DNA from: Stomorhina lunata
Lineage: Eukaryota > Arthropoda > Insecta > Diptera > Rhiniidae
NCBI GenBank assembly: GCA_933228675.1
Contig: OW121743.1
Span: 54,059,903-54,123,902 of the forward strand
Reading direction: 5' to 3'
DNA: 64,000 bases
This document shows, one piece after another, positions 12,471-22,360 of this stretch. The translations under genes and the position numbers were made by a program. Below the pieces are notes generated by a model. The model made no database searches. It was not told the origin of the DNA and saw only the letters and a program-made list of their open reading frames with translations. Position 1 is the stretch's first letter. Every line of letters starts with the position of its first letter.

Positions 12471-12518
12471 ATAGAAAATATTTTTCTTATCATTTTTTTT
12501 TTTTATAAAATTTTCTTC

Positions 12519-12812
12519 CTATAAATTTCTTATGTTGGACCCAACCCACCTATAAAACTCTGGTGGCGGATCATAGCTCTTAGAAGCTGCTTCTATATTA
12601 TTTGTTAATCTTAGATCCGTTTGTTTTATATCACGTTTAGTTAATCCTTCAGATTCTGTTTTAGTTCCTTCCTCTACCGATCGTTGTAGGGTTGATGAGG
12701 GCGTAGCTGAGGTTGTAACCTCATTTTTGAAATCATTGGCATTGATTCCAATTAAGAAGATATCACACAAAAATAAAACTAACATGTATCTATGAATATT
12801 TGAAATAAACAT
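12519..12812 (-). CDS. Candidate host gene: small secreted protein, possibly only the first coding exon
   Basis: A 97-codon frame whose first 25 or so residues form a classical signal peptide (MFISNIHRYMLVLFLCDIFL, cut near INAND). It is followed by a Ser/Thr/Glu-rich hydrophilic stretch and a dibasic KR at residues 59-60, then DIKQTDLRLTNN and a PPPEFYRWVG segment. Amino-acid usage is balanced, unlike the T-rich chance frames nearby. A good splice donor (AG|GTGGGT) cuts codon 88 at 12,550/12,549, so the exon may continue beyond the repeat array to the left instead of stopping at 12,519. The start is supported by an upstream promoter (12,926-12,963) and a 5' leader of about 117 bases. I do not recognise the family; the KR site could indicate a processed precursor, but that is only a suggestion. 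Confidence 0.55.
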   Translation of the reverse strand: MFISNIHRYMLVLFLCDIFLIGINANDFKNEVTTSATPSSTLQRSVEEGTKTESEGLTKRDIKQTDLRLTNNIEAASKSYDPPPEFYRWVGSNIRNL

Positions 12813-12925
12813 TTTTATCGTTAATAAAATAAGTTTTTAAAATTTCTTAATATTTTCCAAAATTTTCACAAATCTTTTCCGTTTTATTATTTCCATTAAA
12901 CTCTATCGCACGCGTGAAAATCAAC

Positions 12926-12963
12926 AACTGAAGTTGTCACCTTTGAAAACACAAACTTATATA
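12926..12963 (-). promoter_or_regulatory. TATA box and initiator for the 12.8-kb gene
   Basis: On the minus strand TATATAAG lies at 12,963-12,956. The arthropod initiator consensus TCAGTT lies at 12,931-12,926, with its A (+1) at 12,929. TATA-to-start spacing is about 32-34 bases, near the usual 30. The ATG follows 117 bases downstream, at 12,812. Confidence 0.55.
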
Positions 12964-13488
12964 AAAATCCTCTTCAATGTGAAAATAATAATAAAAAAAC
13001 TTATATTTATTGTTTTGAAAAATATATAATTTTGAAATTATCAAAAAATGAAGAAAAATCATAAAAGCGTTGAAAGACTACGAGTGCCTAGAAAAGTATT
13101 TGTTTTTTTTTTTGTAATAACAAAGTAGGACATACTTAATTTAAGCCTAAAATTGTAGGGGGAATTTACCTGAAACTTGTTAGTATTTTTCTGTCAAAAT
13201 TTAAAAATATGTGGAAAAAAAATTAAACAATTTAAAATAAGACAATTTAATTTAAGTTTAAGACACAATTTGAGTTTGTAACTAAAACAATTAGTAACGC
13301 CAAATGTAAACGAAGTAAGTACAAGTAAATAAATAACATTCACTTTATTCATATGTTGGTAAAATATATTCGAGTATCTTCTCAATTATAAAAATTTATA
13401 TTTTTTTTTTACAAACATTTGCTCATGTCACATAAAATTTTTAAAATTACTTTTTGAAAAATGAAATCATTTTACCATTTTTATGTAG
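12964..13488. other. AT-rich flank of the duplicated segment
   Basis: No gene is supported. It ends at the empty target word CAATG (13,489-13,493), where the duplicated segment begins. Nothing resembling the 32.4-kb transposon is present here. Confidence 0.5.
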
Positions 13489-13800
13489 CAATGTTAGCTT
13501 TATTTTATTTAATATCAAAATTTTCCAAAGTTTTCATAATTTTCCATTTAGCTTTGAAATATTTTTTGAAAAAAAACTTGCCTCAGCATTTTTACATTGC
13601 CACTTATTTGTATTTTTCTGGCGTAAAATGTCATTTAACTCAAAATTAATTTGATGTTTTAATCACATTTACCTACGCTTACAAAGAAGTTTTATATGTC
13701 AGATTGTGATTGTCATTGTAGTTTTGTGATAATTGTTTGTTGTACCTCTTATCTTTAGGCAAAAATCTGATAACTTCTCTTAATTTTTTTTCACAATCTT

Positions 13801-13809
13801 TATACCCTA
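13801..13809 (+). repeat. Left target-site duplication of the RNase H LINE fragment (copy A)
   Basis: TATACCCTA is repeated at 15,111-15,119, on the other side of the LINE tail. Confidence 0.65.
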
Positions 13810-14979
13810 AACAAGGCTAATCAGCGAGGACTTTTTGTTAAGATCCTTAGATCTGCTGCTCTCATGATTACGGGTGCTTTAAGGACTACTCCTTCAAAGG
13901 CACTCTTTACTATGCTTAATTGGCTTCCGGCTGAGCTAATGGCCCAATTAGTAGACCTCAACTCAGCTATCAGGTTAAAAACCACCGGTGAATGGTCTAC
14001 TTCGTCTCTAGGCCACACCACTATTCTGGATAAACTTAATCTCCCTGATAATATAGACTACTGTATTCCCTCACTCGCTTTCGAGCAATCCTTCACTGTG
14101 GATATCTCAGGGGCCCATAACGCTTTTAGTGAAGAGACCCTGGTTATCTATTCGGAAGGATCCAAATCGTCTCGGGTTGTAGGTGGGGGCTTATTTATCC
14201 CATCATTTGGGATTAAAGTGAAATTCAAGCTCCCAAAACAATGTAGCATTCTTCAAGCTGAAATTTCAGCTATTTATAGGGCGAGCAAGTGGCTCAAGTA
14301 CCACCGAGTATATCCTAACGATATTCGTTTCTATACAGATAGTCTTGCCGCTATTCATTCCCTTTCATCGGTCTACACGACATCCGTTCTTACCCGTGAA
14401 TGCCGGGCGTCTCTAAATGAGATGGCGAGACATTCTAACATTGAACTTTTCTGGGTACGTAGTCATAGTAATGTACCAGGCAACATCATAGCGGATAACC
14501 TAGCAAAAGATGGTGCTCTTCTTAGTCATGAAAACACTGATCAATTCATAGGTATTCCGCTCTCAGCATGCAAATTGCTCATAAAGCAGTTTATTTGTAG
14601 GTCCGCACAGACCAACTGGTCCACAGAAAGTACCTGTACGATCTCCAGACTTACATGGCCAACATACGATAGTAAGCGCTCTGCAATCCTGGTCAGCTCT
14701 TCGCGCCATAGACTTCGCACCCTTATTTCAGTACTCACAGGACACTGTCTTATAGGTATACATGCTAGAAGACTTAATCTTCAAAGCAATGACAACTGCA
14801 AAAGTTGTCACAATGCAGAGGAGGAAGAAACAATATCCCACTTCCTCTGTCACTGCCCAGCACTTGCTGAACGTAGAACCCTCCATCTAGGATTCCCATT
14901 TCTGCACGATCTGTCAGAGATCTCGAACATCAATATTCGTAAAATAGGCTCTTTTATCGGTGCATCTGGCTGGCTCTAA
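13810..14979 (+). pseudogene. 5'-truncated LINE: RT C-terminus plus RNase H and CCHC-type zinc motif (copy A)
   Basis: The frame is open from the left target-site duplication. It begins in the RT thumb/connection region (MITGALRTTPSKALF, LNWLP), followed by an RNase H domain. RNase H acidic positions are visible as VIYSEGSK, LQAEISAIY, RFYTDSLAAIH and IIADNLAKD; the first, normally DGS, is EGS here. An HFLCHC-type motif after CKSCH follows, as in I/LOA/R1-type LINEs. The retained RT portion is too short to act alone. The 3' end carries a CTAAC repeat tail (about 15,094-15,110), and a TATACCCTA target duplication brackets the insertion. The reading frame is uninterrupted, so the insertion itself was recent or the relic has been little mutated. 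Confidence 0.85.
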
Positions 14980-15093
14980 CTGAGCCTCTTACACTCGGTA
15001 GTTTTAAGAATTTAATTTTCTCTATCCTTGCAGGAATTACAAAGGGACCTCTTTATGGACCCAAGTGAGGTGAACCTTACAGTCTGCATCCTG

Positions 15094-15110
15094 CCTAACC
15101 TAACCTAACC
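15094..15110 (+). repeat. CTAAC tandem tail of the LINE (copy A, three units)
   Basis: Three CCTAA/CTAAC units end the LINE here; copy B has two (41,959-41,969). Short tandem tails rather than poly(A) are typical of I/LOA-type LINEs. Confidence 0.6.
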
Positions 15111-15119
15111 TATACCCTA

Positions 15120-15615
15120 CACCACCTTGGCACAATGTAAGCAAAGACACTTTAATATTAAGATTCTGCATTTTCATACATTGATTTGCCGTGTAGTGCC
15201 TTCGATAAGTCCCATGAAAAAACAAGTATACCGGTTTTACTCTAATTCAGAAACAACTAATGGATACGATTATCCAATAAGAGAAAACTAAGGCATACAC
15301 ACGTGCTCAAATGTATGTTTGTTTGTGCGTTTTTGTGTTTTTCATTGTTTTTTATCCGCTTTTATTTCACCCTTGACAGCAAAAAGTTGCATGGAGTGCT
15401 ATATCTTTATATTATAGACTCTATTTTGAATGATCGTGGTATTTTCGAAAATCACAAAAAATCTTCGGCTCCTGGCAGCATAGGCTGCCAGGAGCAGTAG
15501 GGTAACCATACTAACCTTTACGGTGAAGTTGCTATCACAAAATCTATTACTAATTCCGCCCATTGAACCAACCGGATCGTATTATACAACTTTTAAGTAT
15601 GCCTGTGTCTTATTA
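15120..15615. other. Unique-looking spacer with a GC-rich hairpin
   Basis: No gene is seen. Two open frames of 65-85 codons are also open in copy B, but conservation between such young copies is not evidence of coding. The notable item is the hairpin at 15,468-15,495. Confidence 0.45.
15468..15495. repeat. Perfect 12-bp GC-rich hairpin
   Basis: GCTCCTGGCAGC, a four-base loop ATAG, then GCTGCCAGGAGC. It stands out against the AT-rich background. In copy B (42,325-42,352) one arm base is changed (T to A). There is no T-run after it and no associated gene, so its role is unknown. It could be the terminal hairpin of an old Helitron-like insertion. Confidence 0.6.
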
Positions 15616-15628
15616 GTCAGATCGCCTT
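15616..15628 (+). repeat. Target-site duplication of the RTE-like LINE, left (copy A)
   Basis: The 13-base word GTCAGATCGCCTT recurs exactly at 17,427-17,439, on the other side of the LINE. Confidence 0.85.
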
Positions 15629-17426
15629 CTTCTTCTTCTGTTATCCTTGACTCCCAGTGGAGCATAGGGCCTCAACCATCCTTTTATATCGAACTCTATT
15701 GCGAGATGTTAGGCATACATCATTCCATGAATAGTTTGCTGCTTGTAACTCCGCATCAATTGACCTTCTCCACGTTCTAGCAGGTGCACCAACACGACGG
15801 CCGCTTCCTTGTGGATTCCAACGAAGCGCTTGTCGAGCAATGTTGGTATTTGGCCTTTGAAGTGTGTGGCCTATCCATCGCCATTTCCGTTGACATACCT
15901 CTATAGAAGAAGGGATTTGGTTTGTAGCTTTTAGTAGATCTTCATTTCTTATTCGATTTGTCCACCATATATTAAGGATTTGCCGCAAGCATTTGTTTGC
16001 AAAGGTTTGCAAGCGCTTATCGATGGCATTTGTGCGTTTCCAAGCTTCGCAGCCGTAATACAAGATGGACTTGACATTCGAGTTATATATTCGTAACTAA
16101 GTTGTTGTTGATATTTGCTGAGATTTCCATATAGTTCGGAGAATGCCGAATGCGATTCAATATCCTCATCGGCGCCACCTTTTGTAGATACCAAACTACC
16201 AAGATAATTAAAGGTACCTACACAACCAATACCCTCGTTATCTACATTGATGTGTGGCGACGGGTTTGCGCCATAGCCTCCAGGCATAATCTTTGTCTTG
16301 GAGATATTGATTTCCAGCCCAGCTGCCCGAGATTCAACAGTAATAGCGCTAGTGTTTTCTTGAATGTGAGCTGGTCTTTGGCTTAGAAGACATACGTCAT
16401 CGGCGTATTCCAAGTCCTCGAGTTGCTTAAATGGTGTCCATTGGATACCATGTCTACCATTCAGTGCCGTGCGCATTATATTGTCGATGACAAGGATAAA
16501 AAGTATAGGTGATAATATACATCCTTGTCTTACTCCAGTAGTAACTTCGAACGGATTAGACAATTTACCTTTATGTAGAACCCGGCATTTAAAGTCCACG
16601 TACATTGCCCGAATTAAGTTCAGAATTTTCGTTGGCATGTTACGGTTTTCTAAAATTCTCCATAGATAGCACCTGTTGACACTGTCGAAGGCCTTCATAA
16701 AGTCGATAAACGCTAGATAAATGGGGGGTGCGGAATTCATTACATTGCTCCAATACTATTCTTACTGTGTTGATTAGATCAACACAAGATCTATTCTCTC
16801 GGAACCCAAACTGATTTTCGCGGAGTGTTTCAGAAACTGCGTCAGACGTTCTATTCAAAATTACTCGACTTAGTATTTTGCTCGGTATTGGAAGAAGTGT
16901 TATTCCCCTGTAGTTATTGCAGTCTTTGGAGTCACTCTTTTTTGGTATTTTGACTAGTATACCTTCATTCCAGGAGGTTGGTAGAGCTTCTTCTTCCCAT
17001 ATTTTTCGCACAAATGGGTGCCACAGTCTCGCCGATCCTTCAACGTCGCATTAAAGCATCTCCGCTGATATATTGTCATTGCCCGGGGCCTTGTTACGCT
17101 TAAGGCTTTTAATGGCATTCTTCACTTCTTGTATTGTTGGTGGGCTGTCTGAAATTCCACTGAATAAACAGTCATGGTTGGTTTCATTTTGCACTTCCGT
17201 CAGCGCTTCTAATCCAATGGGATTGTTTAATGTTGACTGGAAGTGTTCCATCCATCGTATTAATTGTTCATCCGGGGTTGAGAGAAGTGTACCGCTACTA
17301 CTCAGAATGGGACTATTGGTGTAGGTAGGTTTGCCACACAACGCCCTTGATATATTGTATAAGGTCCTCATGTCGCCTTTATTTGCAGCTGACTCAGCTT
17401 GGCTTGCTTGTTAATCTACCCACATT
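15629..17426 (-). pseudogene. RTE-like LINE reverse transcriptase, 5'-truncated and disabled (copy A)
   Basis: On the minus strand it encodes RNKAPGNDNISAEML, WNEGILVKIPKK, DCNNYRGITLLP, ENQFGFRENRSC, FIDFMKAFDSVNR (first catalytic aspartate), TTGVRQGCILSPILF, LEYADDV (YADD box), NYLGSLVSTKGG and, in another frame, KCLRQILNIWW and RKWRWIGHTLQRP. This is the RT and C-terminal part of an RTE-like (BovB-side) LINE; the clade is inferred. It ends in a (GAA)n tail at 15,629. Disabling changes in this copy are TAA stops near 17,411 and 17,051 and one extra G near 16,722-16,727. A further frameshift near 16,060-16,090 is shared with copy B and so predates the duplication. The exact 13-bp target duplication marks a complete, 5'-truncated insertion. 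Confidence 0.9.
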
Positions 17427-17439
17427 GTCAGATCGCCTT
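17427..17439 (+). repeat. Target-site duplication of the RTE-like LINE, right (copy A)
   Basis: Exact repeat of the word at 15,616-15,628. Confidence 0.85.
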
Positions 17440-17601
17440 AGTCTCCAAAAAAAAAAAAAAACTCAGAGCCCAGAGTCCCCTACTGTAAGACAGGGAAGCG
17501 AAAGTACAAAGAAGATATTTTATGGACTCCTCCATGCTATATCGGCTCCTGAAAAAGACACTAGTTACAATCTTAAACCTTACTATTGCCTTTTAGTTGT
17601 A

Positions 17602-17749
17602 TGTGACCCGGTCTATGAAAAGGTGGCTTATGACTCAAAAACAAAATTTCGAAAAATTAGCTACATTTTCGAAGTATTTGGTTAATTTTTTTGAAAATTT
17701 TGTTTTTGAGTCATAAGCCAACTTTTTCCTTTTCATAGACCGGGTCACA
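17602..17749. mobile_element. 148-bp hairpin MITE, mariner type (copy A)
   Basis: The element starts TGTGACCCGGTCTATGAAAA and ends with its near-perfect complement TTTTCATAGACCGGGTCACA. The arms continue inward (GGCTTATGACTCAAAAACAA) for about 60 bases each, leaving a short central loop. It is flanked by TA on each side (17,600-17,601 and 17,750-17,751), the target duplication of Tc1/mariner elements. It encodes nothing and would have relied on a transposase supplied elsewhere. Confidence 0.85.
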
Positions 17750-17889
17750 TATAGTGTCCAGTCATAATGGACATGACTAAAGCTGCCTATACACGGACTG
17801 ACATTTGCATCTGACATATCAAATTTTCCAATGCAAAACATGTACTTATCGTGTAATATTTCAAAAATATTACTTCTTTAAAAGTCAGT

Positions 17890-19300
17890 ACCTGGTTGAC
17901 CGAGCCTTGCTCGGAGCTTTTTGATAAGCATTTTGAGGCAAATTCTAAAATTTTTATATATTTTATTTTATAAAGTAGTAAAATAAGTTTAGAGGAAATA
18001 CATTGTACAAATATTCAGTTAATTTTGAATTATTTTATTTATTTTGTCCGATCAACACATAGTTTGCATAGTTTACAGTTTAACTCATTTTAAAAATTTT
18101 GGAAATTGGTCATACCAACAGAAACCTACGTCGACTCATGCGCAACAACTTTGCTAAAGATTATAGCTTGATCAAATGCACAGTTTACGATTTAATTCAT
18201 TTTGAGTAGTTTTCAGGAACCTTCGTCTGCTCATGCGTAGCAACTTTGCTTATGATTATAACATGATCAAATGCAATTTAATTAATTTTGAGTAATTTTC
18301 AGTGGCGCCACCTATCGGGCTTTGGTCATTCCCAATAATAAACCTTCTTCGGCTTATCCGCAACAACTTTGCTTAAGATTATAGCATGACTAAATGTACA
18401 GCTTACGATTAAATTGATTTTGAGTAATTTTCAGTAGCGCCACCTGTCGAAAATTATTTACAACAAATAAAAAGCCTTCGCCGGCTCTGCGCTACAACTT
18501 TGCTAAAGTTCATAGCATGATCAAGTGTATAGTTTACGATTTAATTAATTTTTAGTAATTTTCAGTGGCGCCACCTAACGGAAATTAGTTTTACCATCTT
18601 AAAAACCTTTGCCGGCTTATCCGCAACATCTTCGCTAAAGAGCAAATTCACAGTTTACTATTCTATAAAGAACATACATACAAACATTCATTTGTTTAAA
18701 AGTTATAACATTACTCATTTTTTCCCCTTTTTATCCCCTAATTTCAAAAAGCTCCGTATGCATATTTGGTACTTCTTTGGTACCAATTGAATTCGGTACA
18801 TTTTTTTAAAATGCAGTTAACATAATTATTATTCATATTACTTTTTGAGATGTTAAGTTATCATGTTATCCCTTTTTTACCCATTTTGGCCCCAAAATTA
18901 AAAAAGTAACAAACACGTGTTCAATATTTCTTTCACATCTATTGACTGCAGTATAAAGTTCCTTTCTATATTCTTTGGTTTAAAAAATAAGAGTGGCTTA
19001 AAAAAGTACCAAAAAAACTATTTTCACCTTTTTTTACCCCCTATCGGACATAGCTTCAAAGAAGTACCAAACAACTGTCCGCTTATTTTCATAGCTGTTT
19101 AAAACGTAATTTTAATTTTGTTTCTATACCTATTACTTTAGGAGATATAACGTTTTCGATTTTTTCTCCTTTTTACCCTCTTAGAGGCAAAGGTTCCAAA
19201 AGTCCCTTCTTCTTCGACCTATACACCAAAAAAAGGTACCCACTGTCATAATTTTATCAAAATCGTTAGAGCCGTTTTCGAGATAGCCATTCTATATATA
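17890..19300 (+). repeat. Dispersed element with internal ~125-bp tandem repeats (copy A, first member)
   Basis: It begins ACCTGGTTGACC followed by a 6-bp stem hairpin CCGAGC-CTT-GCTCGG. A run of degenerate tandem units of about 120-130 bases follows, each with CAACAACTTTGCTAAAG, a TTTACGATTTAATT word and TGGCGCCACCTG (centred on palindromic GGCGCC). After the units comes a conserved tail of about 600 bases (TTTTTACCCATTTTGG, CCCCCTATCGGACATAG, TAGAGCCGTTTTCGAGATAG) ending in TATATATA. The same structure occurs at 25,253, 44,748 and 52,200. A terminal hairpin plus a central minisatellite resembles non-autonomous Helentron/DINE elements; this assignment is tentative. Confidence 0.65.
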
Positions 19301-19305
19301 ATATA

Positions 19306-20035
19306 CAGTGGTTCAAACGTATAATCGGACATCGGTATAACACTTAATTTAAGTGCTTTTATAACAAGATCTTTTTTAATAAAAAAATTCTTTTTGATTT
19401 ATTTCGCTATAAAAATTATTTTATTTGTCTATGAAACCAAAAAAGAGAAAAAACAACAATTTTTTTCATAAGAAAACAAAAAATAACAAAAATTATTTAT
19501 ATTTTGAGATCAAACGAATAATCGGACACAATAATAAATACAGACTTTTAATATTTGGATTCAATAACTCTTCTGAGTCTGTTTTGCATCGAATTGACCA
19601 AATTGGAGCACACTTCCGACGGAATATTGTTCCACTCATGTGGCAACGCTGATTTTAGTTCAGTTAGTTTAGTATAAAAACAGTTACAACAATAACTGTT
19701 TTTATACACTCTACGACCTAGTTCAAACCATTAATGCTCTATAACATTTAAGTCTGGGGATTGTGGGGGAGGACTCAATAGCTTAGGGCAGTGGTGGATC
19801 AGCCAGAGCTTCGCAACAGCAGATGTGTGCCTAGGGTCATTGTCTTTGTAGAAAGCAAACTTGTTAAAAATTCCAAGTTTTTCTGCGCTCTGTTTATCAT
19901 TTTGCCTTAAAATATCTAAATAGACAAAATTGTCCATTTTTCCATCTATGAAATGCAAACTTCCAACACCAGCACTTGACATACATCCCCGAAACATTAC
20001 AGACCCTCTTATCGAAATCTCAATTCCGGGAAGTC
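19306..20035 (-). pseudogene. Tc1-like element relic with transposase C-terminus (copy A)
   Basis: A TA target is followed by CAGTGGTTCAAACGTATAAT, a Tc1-style terminus. On the minus strand the transposase fragment (about 19,690-20,020) reads SVMFRGCMSSAGVG, FIDGKMDNFVYLDIL, YKDNDPRHTSAVAK (second catalytic aspartate region) and PPQSPDLNVIEH (catalytic glutamate), a DD34E Tc1 arrangement. In this copy a TAA stop follows VIEH at 19,731. The N-terminal DNA-binding half and first aspartate are missing. No second terminus was found. Confidence 0.75.
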
Positions 20036-20449
20036 AAACAAATAGAAGGTACCCGAATTAATGCACCGATTTCATTCAATTAAAAGTCTATCGGTATAAT
20101 TAAGGGAGGATCTCAGAGAAATATTTCTATTCGATGCATACATCACCAGAAACCTATATATTTCATAAAGGGATTTTCCACCGTAAATCATAAAAATCAC
20201 AAGTCAAATTTATATTAAAATCATTTTTTTTACTGAAAAACTCTTTATTTAGCATGAACACTTCGTCAAGTGGTGTAAGGAAGTCATTAAAACTATCGTG
20301 GTCAGTGTATAATATAGTGACAGGTGACGATTTATGTTTGCTGATAAGCTGGAAACTAAAAATGTAGTCAACCGTGCGGGTATTCCAGTACAAGGAATAA
20401 TTAAGAAAAGTGGAACTATCATGTCAGATTGTCGACAATTTGTTTGCCG

Positions 20450-21213
20450 CACAGTGGTTCAGAATCGTTTTTCATTGGCCAAAACTCTGTAACTTGTTAA
20501 CTATTAAAGATTTTTTAGTAGTTCTTTTTTTAATCAATAGATAACATGTGTAGGTTTTATTAAGATCGGTACAGTGGTTCTTAAGAAATTTAAGCTTGAA
20601 ATTCAATTTTCGATGTTTTTCTTTTTTATTTTGTTTCAAATCTGCCAACTCATTTTTGACCCACTTCCTCTTAACCGATTTGGGCCAAATTTTGGCTCAA
20701 ATTTGGCAAAAAAAGTTATCCTTAGGGTGCCCCCTTTCTCGTATTTTTATTATCACCAAATTTTTAAGCATTAATTTGTTCATTGCACGCAAGTACTTCA
20801 GTAATTGTTTTAAATCTTGAAATAAGATCTATATCAACAACTGTTATATCAGATGTAGTTTCGGGATCCAAAAAGATTATTCTTGCGGTATTGCCATCGT
20901 TTGTATTGCCTGATCCTTGTTTTGGTTGATCTATAATTGACCCGTGTTTGAGAAATGCATCATGAACTTGTTTCTTTTTCAATTTTCTTTTCTCTTTGTT
21001 GGTGTCATTATTTCTTACTGATCCTGAAGATCCGAAGTCCAAATCATAGCTAATTTTCAGTATGTGTTCCATAAATCTTATTCTCGTATGTAGCGGTGAT
21101 AATCCAAATTCAAATGCATCAGTACTATCTAGTGACTTTGTAGGTTCTTGGTTTAACTGACTTGATGTTGCTTTACATAAAATACAGCTGGATGAAGCTT
21201 TTGTATCAGTCAA
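20450..21213 (-). pseudogene. Second Transib-type element relic: CACAGTGG terminus plus RAG1-core-like fragment (copy A)
   Basis: The left boundary CACAGTGGTT at 20,450 matches the first ten bases of the intact element at 32,386. On the minus strand 20,764-21,213 encodes 149 residues with SSSCILCKATSS (zinc CxxC), FGLSPLHTRIRFMEHIL and NTNDGNTARIIF. These align with residues about 391-549 of the 678-residue transposase at 34,358-36,394. The similarity is clear but far from identical, so this is a different family. Both catalytic ends are absent: the protein stops before the zinc HxxxxH and glutamate, and the first two aspartates are lost. The other terminus was not found. Confidence 0.75.
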
Positions 21214-21639
21214 AAAAAGTAAAAAGTGTTCTACGGGCGGGTCCGGGCGGATGCAAAAGTATATATTGGCTTAAAGGGAACACTCTTGGCTTTCTTTGGG
21301 TGGTTTCGATTTTTATTTCCATTTTTCCCTTTAAAAGTTATACACTACTAAACTTGAAATTTTATGAGTATATGGTGATTTTAAATTTATTACGTAACAC
21401 CTTAACTACAAATTATACAGGGTGCACAAATACCATTTGTTAAAACCAACAGTCCACCCAACATAACAAAAGAAACCGCAGCCCATTAGCATTAATAGTT
21501 TTCAAGAGATCGTAATTAATATGAGATAAAAATTATAATTTTTCTTTCATTTCTAAATTAACTAAAATTCCTTGTCTTTAGCAGCATGCCACGCCCACTA
21601 CAGCGAATATTTTGACCAAATATTTTGGCCACCTTAATT

Positions 21640-21890
21640 TTAATATGTTTTCCTTCTGATGGTATACAAATTTTTAAAATCTATGTCAACAAAAAATATA
21701 GGTTTTGGCCAATGAAATTTGATTCTGAACCACCGTCAGAAATTCGTAAAAACCAAGAAGCCATCATTCACGATTATGACAATCCGAGCTCTCACATATC
21801 TCGTCGAACAAGTGAATTTTTGAGCGAATAAAATATCGAATATCTTTCTGATTTGGCTCCCAATGACTTTTTTTGTTCCCAAATATCAAA
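21640..21890 (+). pseudogene. Mariner transposase relic (copy A)
   Basis: The frame gives PSEIRKNQEAIIHDYDN, SSHISRRTSEFLSE, a stop, then NIEYLSDLAPNDFFCSQISK. These blocks match the second catalytic aspartate region (HDN-type) and the third aspartate (PxDFF) of mariner transposases. The intervening proline-rich segment is shortened and a TAA interrupts it. It is a small dead fragment, also present at 48,534-48,785. Confidence 0.7.
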
Positions 21891-21929
21891 GGTAATTTCC
21901 AACCTATCTATAATAAATAAAATTCTAAA

Positions 21930-22155
21930 ACTATCTGTGCCAAATTTCATTAAATTATCTTAAGAATTGCGACCTGTACTTTGATTACATGCTTTACATG
22001 GGGGTCCAGCAAGCCGTCGAGACGAACGGACGAACTGACATCGCTAAATCGACTCAGAAAGTGATTCTAAGCCTATTGGTATACTAAAGGGTCTAAGACA
22101 AACGTACATCAGCATAAACTTATATTACCCTTTCCACCTATGGTGGGAAAGGGTA
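21930..22155 (-). repeat. (GTCY)n dispersed repeat, mini-me/DINE-like (copy A)
   Basis: Reversed copy of the family at 522. It carries GAACGGACGAAC, ATCGCTAAATCGACTCAGAA, GATTCTAAGCCTATTGG and the terminal palindrome TACCCTTTCCACC...GGTGGGAAAGGGTA at 22,126-22,155. Non-coding. Confidence 0.65.
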
Positions 22156-22360
22156 AAAAAATGAGACTTTCGTATGTAACCCTAGAATAGCGCCATCTTT
22201 TAGCAGAATTCAGAAACAACAAAGTTGTAAAGAAAACATTATTTATGTTATCCAAGAGATTAATTTTCAACAAAAAAGTTCTTTTTCAATAAAAAAAAGT
22301 TCTTTTTCTTTTGCATGAAAAAAAATATTTTTTGAATTTCGAGAAGTACCGAGAAGTACC

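Noticed and set aside
17890..19300. Calling this element a Helitron outright
   Set aside because: It has a terminal hairpin and tandem repeats, but I cannot find matching TC and CTRR ends or a Rep/helicase protein.
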